From Sphingobacterium chuzhouense (GTDB lineage: Bacteria > Bacteroidota > Bacteroidia > Sphingobacteriales > Sphingobacteriaceae), in contig NZ_JACNYL010000003.1 of assembly GCF_014692525.1 (NCBI RefSeq), positions 908,737 through 972,736 on the forward strand: a stretch of 64,000 nucleotides of DNA, written 5' to 3'. A program made the position numbers and the translations under genes. This document shows, piece by piece, positions 26,709 through 35,668 of the stretch. Each line of letters begins with the position of its first letter. Within the stretch, counting starts at the first letter, position 1. The notes below the pieces were generated by a model. It worked only from the letters and a program-made list of their open reading frames with translations, did not search any database and was not told the DNA's origin.

Positions 26709-27971
26709 TTAACTTCTATCGATTTTACCTGTAGGAGCTTCCTTTTTGACCATCGTCCACAATACCAAGACGGCTAATGGATGCATAAAAGCCATCGCAA
26801 CGAATATGGTACCTGCATCAACAGATCCCATCATTTGTCCGACGAAATAATTAAAAAGAACAGCCCCCAAAGCACCAAATCCTCCCGCTATCCCTAGTAC
26901 AGACGCTACATTCTTGACTGGAAACGCTTCGGCAATAACCACACTAACGGTAAAAAGCCAGCTTAAACAGGCTACCGCTACTAGCGCAAAAATCAAAATC
27001 GTAAGATAAGGATTATGCACATAGGTTGTTAAACAACACAGGGGAGCAAGAACAGCTACAGATGACAGCATAATCTTTCGTGCTTTTAGCGGCTTTATCC
27101 CCTTTCTCACCATTTTATCCGACCATGCCGAAGTACCGATGGCGCCGATATCAGCTACTAAAAACGGGATCCATCCAAACATACCTATCTGCGCCAATGT
27201 CAATCCCGATTCTTCTTGTAGATACCCAGGAAGCCAAAAAAGACAGAAATACCAAACGGGATCACTGACAAACCGGATGAGTAGAATGCCCCATAGCGAT
27301 TTTCGTCCCCACAATTGCCCCCATGAAAAACCAATTTTTGTCCCCTCCTCCCTTGTGTCGCCCACCGCTTCTTTAAATATTTCTGCAGGCGGCTCTACAT
27401 AGATGAGATACCATAGTAATGCGATGATAAATCCTACAATTCCTGCAACGATAAAGACTGTATGAAAATCATATTTTATAGCTAACCAAGCTACTAGAGG
27501 AGGCGCAATGATAGCGCCCACCGAACTCCCCGCAACGCATAAGCTATTAGCAGTAGCGCGAAGTTTTCCCGAAAACCAAATAGTAATTACTTTCAGCTGT
27601 GCCGGAAAGTTTGTCGGTTCTGCAGCCCCCAGCAATCCTCTAAAAAACAAGAAGGAGCCAAACGTTCTGGATAGGCCGCCTCCCAAACACGCTGTAGACC
27701 ACCCTAACACACCGATCAGCATAATTTTTCTTTCACCAAATCGATCAACCAACCAACCCGACACAGGATACATCAATGCATAGAAAACCGTAAACACATT
27801 CAAAACTAATGCATATCCCTCATCGCCTAATTCAAATTCATCCTTTAACATAGGTTTTAGAATAGAAACAATCTGGCGATCATAATAATTAAAGACAATA
27901 GCCAGAAATATGACAGCGATAATTAACCATCTTCGTCGATTAGGGTGTATTTGAAATATAGGCTTTGACAT
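26709..27971 (-). CDS. MFS transporter, ACS (anion:cation symporter) type
   Basis: 420 residues from the ATG at 27971, chosen because the protein then begins MSKPIFQIHPNRRRWLIIAV, just before membrane segment 1. The longer frame upstream encodes an atypical, Lys/Phe-rich stretch. Twelve segments; NYYDRQIVSILKPMLKDEF and the inter-helix signature GWLVDRFGERKIML are typical of ACS members such as ExuT, which carry organic anions including sugar acids. It heads the minus-strand arm and is divergent from susC1. Having both this and a polyol permease in one operon suggests import of two different products. Confidence 0.87.
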   Translation of the reverse strand: MSKPIFQIHPNRRRWLIIAVIFLAIVFNYYDRQIVSILKPMLKDEFELGDEGYALVLNVFTVFYALMYPVSGWLVDRFGERKIMLIGVLGWSTACLGGGLSRTFGSFLFFRGLLGAAEPTNFPAQLKVITIWFSGKLRATANSLCVAGSSVGAIIAPPLVAWLAIKYDFHTVFIVAGIVGFIIALLWYLIYVEPPAEIFKEAVGDTREEGTKIGFSWGQLWGRKSLWGILLIRFVSDPVWYFCLFWLPGYLQEESGLTLAQIGMFGWIPFLVADIGAIGTSAWSDKMVRKGIKPLKARKIMLSSVAVLAPLCCLTTYVHNPYLTILIFALVAVACLSWLFTVSVVIAEAFPVKNVASVLGIAGGFGALGAVLFNYFVGQMMGSVDAGTIFVAMAFMHPLAVLVLWTMVKKEAPTGKIDRS

Positions 27972-28433
27972 AGATTTATGTTTCGAATTCAAATCTAAAC
28001 AAAAAATAAAAAAAAGAAAGAATTTTAAACAAAAAACTTTATTTATTTCTTTTGACATCATCAATGGAATAATATTTTCACAAGCTACTGTTGTAAACCG
28101 TAGATATTGGAGCATTAGGTTAAAAGTAGACATAAAAATGTTACATAGACTAGCCGTCATTTATTTACAAACACATTTTACACTTCATAGCACCAAAATT
28201 TTAAAAAACAACACAACTATTTTTTTATATTAAAAAATATTTTTTTTACTTTCGAAAAGAACAATATAAACCAATAAAAATGATAAAAAATAAAAGATTT
28301 CGACAATTAACAATTGCAGCACATTGAATTAACGTTGTGATTACATAAAAAATATACCTTCGAAACATTATTAAATATTTTTACAAATCTTATAAAATAT
28401 CATGATATCCTTACGATCTAACATTTATAAAAC
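27972..28433. promoter_or_regulatory. Divergent control region between the MFS arm and susC1
   Basis: 462 bp, very AT-rich, with no credible gene. Minus strand: TAGATTTG at 27997-27990 fits a -7 box for the MFS gene, closely followed by TTCGAAACAT. Plus strand: TACTTTCG at 28247-28254 and TACCTTCG at 28355-28362 resemble -7 boxes for susC1. The second is followed directly by the element also found at the susC2 promoter. Confidence 0.55.
28355..28382 (+). promoter_or_regulatory. susC1 promoter with shared element
   Basis: TACCTTCG (28355-28362) is a -7-like box. The next 20 bases begin AAACATTATT and match the sequence following the -7 box of susC2 at 18 of 20 positions. It lies about 50 bases before the susC1 ATG, over the expected transcription start. 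Confidence 0.55.
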
Positions 28434-31400
28434 ATGAAAAAACAAGTACATTTACTGCTATTTTGTCTCCTGTTTCAGACTGGACTGGCATTTGCTCAGC
28501 AACCCAAAAAAATATCAGGAAAGATCACTAGTGCAGAAGGCGAAACGCTGGAAAGTGTTTCTATTCGCCTAAAGTCATCCAACAATGCCATCACAGCGTC
28601 CGATGCAAACGGCCATTATGAAGTCGAAGCAACAGAAGGCGACGTACTGTTATTTTCCTTACTAGGCTATCAAGATGCCGAAGAGATTGTCGGCTCATCA
28701 TCCACGCTAAATGTCGTCCTCCAATCAAATCTTAGCGAACTGGATGAAGTTGTAGTGGTAGGTTTCGGCACCCAGAAAAAAGGAAATTTGACAGGTTCGG
28801 TTTCGATTATAGAGAGCGGGCAATTGGAACGACGACCTAACGTATCGACTTCCGCTGCGTTACAGGGTTTAGCTCCTGGCGTAACGGTCACTACGCAAAC
28901 TGGTTCCCCCGGAGGAGATGGAGGACAAATCCGAATCCGGGGGATTAGCTCTTTTGGTGGATCCGACAGTTCTCCTTTAGTCATTATAGATGGTGTTGCA
29001 GGTACGATAGACAATATTGATTACAACCTCATTGAAAACATCACCGTCTTAAAAGATGCTGCCTCAGCAGCAATATATGGATCACGTGCAGCGAATGGCG
29101 TGATCTTAATTACTACTAAGCGGGCAAAAGACCGTTTAGCGGTAGATTACAAAGGGTATACAGGTTTTCAATCTCCGACGGCGATTCCTGAAGTAACGGA
29201 TGGTTTTACTTATATGGATGTATTTAATAAGGCTAGTTTAAATGACGGGAATGATACGTTATATTTTGAACGTGACATTGAGGATTTTCGCAGACTTTAC
29301 GAAACTGATCCCAAAAATTTTGATTGGCAGGACGCAATTCTACAGGGTTCGGGATTTACACAGAATCATTTTATCAGTCTCAATGCCAATAGCGGAATTA
29401 TCCGGGTAGCACCTTCTTTCAGCTATGTAACACAAGATGCCGTGATAAAAAATACTGGCTTCGAGCGTTACACCCTACGCAATAACATGGATATCACTCC
29501 GAGTGAAAAATTCAATATCAAATTTGACATTTCACTCACCAATAGAAATCGTAAACAAATTGCTAACGAAGGTACTGTATGGAATTATCTAGGTCGTATG
29601 CCGACCATTATCCCTATTCGACGTAACGGCCTATGGAGCGAAGGCTGGGTATCCAATAACCCCGTAGCTTTTATAGAAGATGGCGGCAATCGCACATCGA
29701 ATAACATCGAGTTATTTGGAAATCTGACATTAAACTACCAACCCGCACCCTGGTTAAACTTAGTCGGTACAGTCGCCCCACGCTATGTGACACAAAACGT
29801 CCATAATTTTATTACCCGTATCGAAACATACAATGAAGATGGTTCGTCTGCTGGATCAGCAAATCCCACAACAGAGCTTACAGAAACAGCCTCACGCTTC
29901 CTTTATGATAATTATTTTTTCACGGCAACGGCTGATAAAAATATTGGCGATCATGATTTTAAGGTTATGCTAGGTACTTCTCGAGAAGCATATAACGAAA
30001 AATACCTTATGGGGTATCGACGTGATTTTATTTACGACACTTACGAAGTACTCGATGCGGGCGCAGACGACGAAACCAGACAGAACGGGGGGAACATTCA
30101 AGAATGGTTACTCATCTCTGCCTTTGGACGTTTTAATTATGCATTCAAAAACCGCTACCTCTTTGAAGCTAACTTACGCTACGATGGGAGCTCCCGTTTC
30201 GCACCAGCACATCAATGGGCTATGTTCCCCTCGTTCTCTGCCGGGTGGACAATCAGTGAAGAATCTTTTATGGAACCATTACGCAGTACGATAAACCAGT
30301 TGAAAATCCGTGGATCATGGGGCAAACTAGGAAACCAAAACATCGGCTCATCCTATTACCCCTTTGCTTCCGAACTTGCTACCGGAAGTATATCCATGGG
30401 AGGTGGAACATTCCCGATACTCACTCAAAACGATCTTGCCAATCCTGATTTGAAATGGGAAGCAACAACCATGAGCGGCCTCGGTTTAGACCTTATGCTT
30501 TTCAATAAGCTCTCCGTTAACTTCGATTGGTACAGTAAGACGACTGATGATATCCTCATGAGGTTATACGTATCTCAACTGTATGGTATGAATGCGCCTT
30601 TCCAAAATGTTGGAAAAGTTTCGAACAAAGGTTGGGAAATAGCGGCTCGATACGATGAAAACTTTGGCGACTTCAAAGTAGGCGTTGGTTTTAACCTATC
30701 GGACGTAAAAAACAAAATCCTCAATATGCGAAGTTCGACAATGGGTACATTCTTACGTCAGCAAGAAGGTTACCCCATCAATTCTATCTTTGGTTATATC
30801 GCAGAGGGATATTATCAAACACAGGAAGAAATTGACAACGGACCATCGCAATTTGGAACACTGCAACCTGGAGATATCCGTTATCGTGACATCACTGGCG
30901 ATGGTCGTTTATCCGACGACGATAAGGTCATCATCGGGAGCACCATCCCACGGTATACCTATGGCATAAATCTGGACCTTGGCTATAAGGGATTTAAGTT
31001 AAATGCTTTCCTACAGGGTGTAGGAAAAGTGGATGGCTACCTGGATTCACATTATGTTATTCCTACTGTAAATGTGAGCTCCATCAAACCCTGGCAGCTG
31101 GATTATTGGACAACGGAAAACCCCAATGCTACCCTACCAAGATTATCAATAGCATCTACCAACAATATACAGAACTCTACTTTTTGGATGAGAAGCGCCG
31201 CTTACATGCGCTTGAAAAACCTTCAATTCGGCTATGAAATCCCAAGCAATTTTCTATCGAAATTTAAAATTAATGGTGCATTTCTGTATATAAATGGTCA
31301 AAATCTGTTTACGAGAACCAACTTCTACGAAGGATATGACCCAGAAATCAACTACAATGCCGGTGCCTCAGAAGGTGTATCCCTAGGAGGTGGCGCTTAT

Positions 31401-31448
31401 TATCCGCAAGTCAAAGTATACACATTTGGTATTGATCTAAAGTTTTAA
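28434..31448 (+). CDS. SusC/RagA-type TonB-dependent outer-membrane receptor (first copy)
   Basis: 1004 residues. Signal peptide 1-21 (LFQTGLAFAQ), a carboxypeptidase-D-like beta-sandwich (about 25-105; ISGKITSAEGETLESVSI), then a TonB-box-like ELDEVVVVGFGTQKK and the plug domain (about 115-220; VIIDGVAGTIDNID, KDAASAAIYGSRAANGVILITTK), and a 22-strand barrel. It imports an oligomer or glycoconjugate across the outer membrane with SusD. No STN domain, so no FecR-type signalling is implied. It heads a three-gene operon with susD1 and a phosphoesterase, so the ligand may be a phosphate ester. Confidence 0.95.
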   Translation: MKKQVHLLLFCLLFQTGLAFAQQPKKISGKITSAEGETLESVSIRLKSSNNAITASDANGHYEVEATEGDVLLFSLLGYQDAEEIVGSSSTLNVVLQSNLSELDEVVVVGFGTQKKGNLTGSVSIIESGQLERRPNVSTSAALQGLAPGVTVTTQTGSPGGDGGQIRIRGISSFGGSDSSPLVIIDGVAGTIDNIDYNLIENITVLKDAASAAIYGSRAANGVILITTKRAKDRLAVDYKGYTGFQSPTAIPEVTDGFTYMDVFNKASLNDGNDTLYFERDIEDFRRLYETDPKNFDWQDAILQGSGFTQNHFISLNANSGIIRVAPSFSYVTQDAVIKNTGFERYTLRNNMDITPSEKFNIKFDISLTNRNRKQIANEGTVWNYLGRMPTIIPIRRNGLWSEGWVSNNPVAFIEDGGNRTSNNIELFGNLTLNYQPAPWLNLVGTVAPRYVTQNVHNFITRIETYNEDGSSAGSANPTTELTETASRFLYDNYFFTATADKNIGDHDFKVMLGTSREAYNEKYLMGYRRDFIYDTYEVLDAGADDETRQNGGNIQEWLLISAFGRFNYAFKNRYLFEANLRYDGSSRFAPAHQWAMFPSFSAGWTISEESFMEPLRSTINQLKIRGSWGKLGNQNIGSSYYPFASELATGSISMGGGTFPILTQNDLANPDLKWEATTMSGLGLDLMLFNKLSVNFDWYSKTTDDILMRLYVSQLYGMNAPFQNVGKVSNKGWEIAARYDENFGDFKVGVGFNLSDVKNKILNMRSSTMGTFLRQQEGYPINSIFGYIAEGYYQTQEEIDNGPSQFGTLQPGDIRYRDITGDGRLSDDDKVIIGSTIPRYTYGINLDLGYKGFKLNAFLQGVGKVDGYLDSHYVIPTVNVSSIKPWQLDYWTTENPNATLPRLSIASTNNIQNSTFWMRSAAYMRLKNLQFGYEIPSNFLSKFKINGAFLYINGQNLFTRTNFYEGYDPEINYNAGASEGVSLGGGAYYPQVKVYTFGIDLKF

Positions 31449-31451
31449 AAC

Positions 31452-33212
31452 ATGAAAAACATTCAAAAACATATAATAAGGATAGGAATCTGTGCGAGCC
31501 TATTCATTTCCTCTTGTGAATTAGATCGAGCTCCTCTGAATGGACCGACAACAGATAGTTTTCCAGAGACATTTGGGGAGACTGAGCTTGGATTACTAGG
31601 TGCTTACAAAGGATTAACGTTACTTGATGCCGCGAGTACGCCTATGTTACACGTTATCGACAATGTTACCGATGTCGGGTATACACGCCCGGGAAACAAT
31701 TATACTCCAGCTATTACAAGCGCATATACAACAGATAATGCGCTGGCAACGAAACCTTGGGGAGCATATTATAAAACGATTGGTCGTGTGCATACGGTAC
31801 TCGATCATCTTCCAAAATTTGAAGGTACAGTTCCGGACAGCGATTTTAAGCAGCGGGATGCTGAATTACGCTTTATCCGTGCTTACACTTATTCCCAACT
31901 CATAGAACTATATGGAGATGCTCCTCTTTTGAAAAATGCCCTTGAATTAGACAGGAACGATATCTACCGTACACCAAAAGCAGAAATTCAACAGTGGATT
32001 ATTGATGAAATGACGGAAATTGCTGATTATCTACCTGTTTCTTATACGTCTCAAGGCAAAGTCCGCGCCACGCGCATTGCTGCGTATATGCTCAAAGCAC
32101 GCATAGCTCTTTATTCAAAGCAATATGAGCTCGCCTCGGAAGCCGCACAAACGGCTATAGAACTATCAGCCGGAATCCATGAACTAACACCCTTTAATAG
32201 CACGATAGAATTCGCTGGTAAAGATCATACACATGGGGAACCCGATGTAACCAACATATTTGGCCATGATGGCTACGAAAACAGCAAAGAATGGATATGG
32301 ATAATAGAGTACAATCAAACGATATCGGGAAATGTACACAATCAACAGTATTATTCGGCATCGAGGCTTGGACGTGGCGTGGCGTATTGGGGACCCACTC
32401 AGGATTTCATTGATTCCTTTCAAGCACTTGATGGTTTACCAATCACCGAATCATCATTATATGATGCAACAAGCCCTTTTGCCAATCGAGATCCTCGACT
32501 TGACATGTATTGCGTTCGTCCAAATTCTCGTTTTATGGGGTATCAATTCGAAATGAATGCCACTTACCCCAAGGTCGCCAATTATTGGCCCGTTATCAAC
32601 GGCATCAGTGATCAACCGTCATCGATCGACAACACAGATCTCACCAACTCTGCCCGCTCTTATAGCGGCTATCTATGGCGGAAACATTTGGATATAGCAG
32701 ACTTCAACACTACCTCGGTGAATGGGTTGAGCGATTTAAATGTTGGTATATTTCGTTATGCTGAGCTCTTGCTTTTATACGCAGAAGCTAAAATTGAAAG
32801 CAACCAGATTGATGAAACGGTTTATCAAGCTATTAATCAGATCAGAGCTCGTGCGCGTATGCCCGAGTTACCCAATAATCTTACACAAAATGAACTTCGA
32901 ACAGCGTTGCGTTATGAAAGAAAGATAGAATTAGCAAACGACGGTTTACGTTGGTACGACATCCGCCGCTGGAACATCGCCGAAGACATTATGAATGGAT
33001 ATTTATACCTCAATCGTCCAGCCCGTGGATGGAGTCAAAATACAATAATACGCATTGACGAAAATTATACTCCAAAATACAACCACAACGAAGCGGTCAA
33101 GTATTTTGGCACACAAAATGTCATTTATAAAGTCAACAAGGATGAGTACTGGCCTATCTCGTTCTCGGAAATGATTGCTAACCCAAATTTTGAACAGAAT
33201 CCCGGATATTAA
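31452..33212 (+). CDS. SusD/RagB-type surface lipoprotein (first copy)
   Basis: 586 residues. Lipobox LFISSC ends at Cys22 or nearby. The SusD hallmarks are present: LGAYKGLTLLDAAS early, AELRFIRAYTYSQLIELYGDAPLL near 130-155, MLKARIALY (TPR region) and the C-terminal FRYAELLLLYAEAKIES, YERKIELANDGLRWYDIRRW and YWPISFSEMIANPNF. It caps the SusC1 barrel and binds the substrate on the cell surface. It starts 3 bp after susC1 and is followed 11 bp later by the phosphoesterase gene. Confidence 0.95.
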   Translation: MKNIQKHIIRIGICASLFISSCELDRAPLNGPTTDSFPETFGETELGLLGAYKGLTLLDAASTPMLHVIDNVTDVGYTRPGNNYTPAITSAYTTDNALATKPWGAYYKTIGRVHTVLDHLPKFEGTVPDSDFKQRDAELRFIRAYTYSQLIELYGDAPLLKNALELDRNDIYRTPKAEIQQWIIDEMTEIADYLPVSYTSQGKVRATRIAAYMLKARIALYSKQYELASEAAQTAIELSAGIHELTPFNSTIEFAGKDHTHGEPDVTNIFGHDGYENSKEWIWIIEYNQTISGNVHNQQYYSASRLGRGVAYWGPTQDFIDSFQALDGLPITESSLYDATSPFANRDPRLDMYCVRPNSRFMGYQFEMNATYPKVANYWPVINGISDQPSSIDNTDLTNSARSYSGYLWRKHLDIADFNTTSVNGLSDLNVGIFRYAELLLLYAEAKIESNQIDETVYQAINQIRARARMPELPNNLTQNELRTALRYERKIELANDGLRWYDIRRWNIAEDIMNGYLYLNRPARGWSQNTIIRIDENYTPKYNHNEAVKYFGTQNVIYKVNKDEYWPISFSEMIANPNFEQNPGY

Positions 33213-33223
33213 AATTTAAAAAC

Positions 33224-34336
33224 ATGAGAACTATTTTTTTTCTTTCTTTCATTTTCTTCACCACTCTTGCACAGATAGGGTCGGCACAAGAAAAATTCGT
33301 TAAGCCCCAATTGGAAAATAAAGATTCGTGGAGCATGATTATGCTTCCCGATATACAAAATTACGTTAAGTACAATCGCAATCATCCAATCTTGGATATG
33401 ATGATGCGTTGGATTGAAGACAACATCGACACCTTAAACATTAAGATGGTAGTTTGCGTAGGCGATCTCGTCGAACAGAGCGACATCATCAATAACGGTC
33501 ATGACGGAGATCAGTCGGCACAAAAGCAATGGGAAACTGCTGCTCAGGCTTTTGCGCGTCTAAACGGAAAAGTACCTTATATTGCCGCTACCGGCAACCA
33601 CGACTATACCATCGACCGGAACGGTATACGCACATCCCGATATTCTGAATTTTTTCGCATAGACGACAATTGGTTAAACCGCAAGATAATCGCACAGAAC
33701 ACCGTCAACGAGCAGGGCATCCCTACGCTTGAAAATTCGGCCTATGAAATTAAAGATCTAAATGGCCGAGATTACCTTTTCATGACCGTAGAATATGCGC
33801 CGCGGGATACCGTTCTAACTTGGGCCAAACGTGTTGCAGATCTCGAACAATATAAAGATCATCGTATCATACTGACTACACATGCATACCTCAACAACAA
33901 AGACATACGCTCAAAAGGGAAACATAGATGGTTTATATACGAGCCGTATGCGATCAACAATGAAATACAGAAATCAGAAAGAATCGATTTACCACAAGCT
34001 AATAATGGCGAACAAATATGGCAAAAGCTTGTTCAGCCGGCATCCAATATTGACCTCGTGCTATGCGGCCATATTTCGGGAGAGGGGTATAGGACGGATA
34101 AGAACATCGCAGGTAAAGATGTTCATCAGATGCTGTTCGACTCGCAATCGTTGGGAGGAGGACATCGCTACGGAAACGGTGGAGATGGATGGGTTCGCAT
34201 ATTAGAGTTTACACCCGACAATGCTACCGTCCACGTCAAAACTTTCTCTCCCCTTTTTGGCATTTCCCCGACAACACAAGAATATGCATGGAAAACGGAC
34301 GCTCGAAATCAATACAGTTTTCAGTTAAGTAAATAA
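33224..34336 (+). CDS. Exported calcineurin-like metallophosphoesterase
   Basis: 370 residues. Signal peptide 1-21 (QIGSAQ). The calcineurin-type metal set is visible: MLPDIQNY (first Asp, with Gln where many families have His), VCVGDLVEQSD, AATGNHDYT, LTTHAYL and LCGHISGEG. The substrate class is phosphomono- or diesters. As the third gene of the susC1 operon it probably processes the imported substrate in the periplasm or at the surface. A strong terminator follows. Confidence 0.92.
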   Translation: MRTIFFLSFIFFTTLAQIGSAQEKFVKPQLENKDSWSMIMLPDIQNYVKYNRNHPILDMMMRWIEDNIDTLNIKMVVCVGDLVEQSDIINNGHDGDQSAQKQWETAAQAFARLNGKVPYIAATGNHDYTIDRNGIRTSRYSEFFRIDDNWLNRKIIAQNTVNEQGIPTLENSAYEIKDLNGRDYLFMTVEYAPRDTVLTWAKRVADLEQYKDHRIILTTHAYLNNKDIRSKGKHRWFIYEPYAINNEIQKSERIDLPQANNGEQIWQKLVQPASNIDLVLCGHISGEGYRTDKNIAGKDVHQMLFDSQSLGGGHRYGNGGDGWVRILEFTPDNATVHVKTFSPLFGISPTTQEYAWKTDARNQYSFQLSK

Positions 34337-34340
34337 TATC

Positions 34341-34381
34341 AAAAAAGGGGAGCAAACCTAGTTGCCCGCTCCCCTTTTTTT
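34341..34381. terminator. Bidirectional terminator between the two SusCD operons
   Basis: AAAAAAGGGGAGC at 34341-34353 is mirrored by GCTCCCCTTTTTT ending at 34380, with a 15-base loop. The A and T runs on both sides serve the plus-strand operon and the convergent minus-strand operon whose last stop is at 34394. Confidence 0.9.
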
Positions 34382-34393
34382 AAATACAATGGT

Positions 34394-35659
34394 CTAGTAC
34401 ACCAACGTGGTTCCCCACTCCCATAATCTCACCTCGCTCGTAAACATATAATCGGTATTCGCCCAAGTCTTAAGGACTTTAATACGAAGATAGCGAACGG
34501 AAGGACTATCTTCCCCAAATTCAAACAAATGACCAGCTTCCGCAGCTTGGACGTCTATATCATCATTCTCTCCAACGGGCTTACCGGATGGCTTTACAAT
34601 TTCGCCGTCTTGCAGCTTTATCCACCCAGTATAACTACCATCGGGAGCCGGATCTACACTGCCCCATATCTCAAATTGCTCAAGATTACCATTTGCATAC
34701 AATAATTGGTGCTCCGTCATAGAACCTCGTTGCCATAAACGAATTTTACTTATTGCCACTGCTCTACCTAAGTCTATCTGAAAATGGTGCGGTATCCCCG
34801 ACCCGTTTGCTGTTCGATACCATGCTCTAGCTGGTGCCCCTCCTGCCAGCACACCGCTCCACAGATTAGTAAAATCATTTCCACTACCATCCCAGTCGGG
34901 CGCATCGCCCGGAAGGCCATATCGCGAAAAAAGAGCCGGATCAACTTCGTTATCCGCATTAAATTCCAATCGCAAATCCAGCTCCCGATCGACCGATAAA
35001 AACGTATCGATAGCAGTAGAGTCTGGTTTGTGCCACGAAGCATATTGAACAGGTGTCTCTTCTTTCCAATCCGTAAGAACTAATTCATGTTGACTAGAAT
35101 CGATTTCGACAACATGGATTTCATTTTCTTTATTTGTATAAGACACCCTTGTTTTCAATAGCTGTGCACTTGTAGGCCGCCAGTTGAATACCAACGCATT
35201 ATTTTCTCCGAGTTCTACGCCAGCAAGAGATCTGGGCAATAGCGACGCCGCATATTTACTACCGTACGCATAACCATACGTAGAACGCACTATGGACCGA
35301 TTACCGGAATCGTCAAAAGTTACCACCTCGAAATCATGCCCCCCCTCTTCCAAATCGGGAACAACCACTGATATCGTATCGATATCATCTGTTTTTTGAA
35401 ATTCCACCCGCAAAGAATCCCGACGATTGCCCCAATATACTACAGCCCCCTTTATCGTCGGATCGGCCAGCAATAACCATTGCAATTTAACTCTGTTTTT
35501 ACCAGAAAAAGCTTGTAATGAATCTGCTTTTCCTACATATATTTTTTCGCCCCCTTCTAAGAATTGACGATAAGCGTGATCCTGTTTTTGACAGGAATTT
35601 AGGGCAACCAATAATCCCCCGAAAAAATAAGATATGAATAAGGTTTTAAAATATTTCAT
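34394..35659 (-). CDS. Surface lipoprotein, DUF4998 + DUF5000 type (discoidin-like C-terminus)
   Basis: 421 residues. Lipobox VALNSC gives a lipidated Cys at about 23. The N-terminal half (FLEGGEKIYVGKADSLQ, KNRVKLQWLLLADPTIKGAV) fits DUF4998, seen in SusCD loci. The C-terminal 170 residues form a discoidin/F5-8C-like module (LWSGVLAG, AWYRTANGSGIPHHFQIDLG, IRLWQRGS, FEIWGSVDP, KPSGKPVG, VRYLRIKVLKTW, SEVRLWEWG), shared with the next protein. Probably a surface substrate-binding partner of SusC2/D2. Last gene of that operon, 9 bp after its neighbour. Confidence 0.85.
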   Translation of the reverse strand: MKYFKTLFISYFFGGLLVALNSCQKQDHAYRQFLEGGEKIYVGKADSLQAFSGKNRVKLQWLLLADPTIKGAVVYWGNRRDSLRVEFQKTDDIDTISVVVPDLEEGGHDFEVVTFDDSGNRSIVRSTYGYAYGSKYAASLLPRSLAGVELGENNALVFNWRPTSAQLLKTRVSYTNKENEIHVVEIDSSQHELVLTDWKEETPVQYASWHKPDSTAIDTFLSVDRELDLRLEFNADNEVDPALFSRYGLPGDAPDWDGSGNDFTNLWSGVLAGGAPARAWYRTANGSGIPHHFQIDLGRAVAISKIRLWQRGSMTEHQLLYANGNLEQFEIWGSVDPAPDGSYTGWIKLQDGEIVKPSGKPVGENDDIDVQAAEAGHLFEFGEDSPSVRYLRIKVLKTWANTDYMFTSEVRLWEWGTTLVY

Positions 35660-35668
35660 TGTTTAGTT

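Noticed and set aside
27972..28160. 63-codon N-terminal extension of the ACS-type transporter
   Set aside because: Such an extension is not seen in the family, its composition is that of AT-rich noncoding DNA, and a promoter-like box lies inside it.
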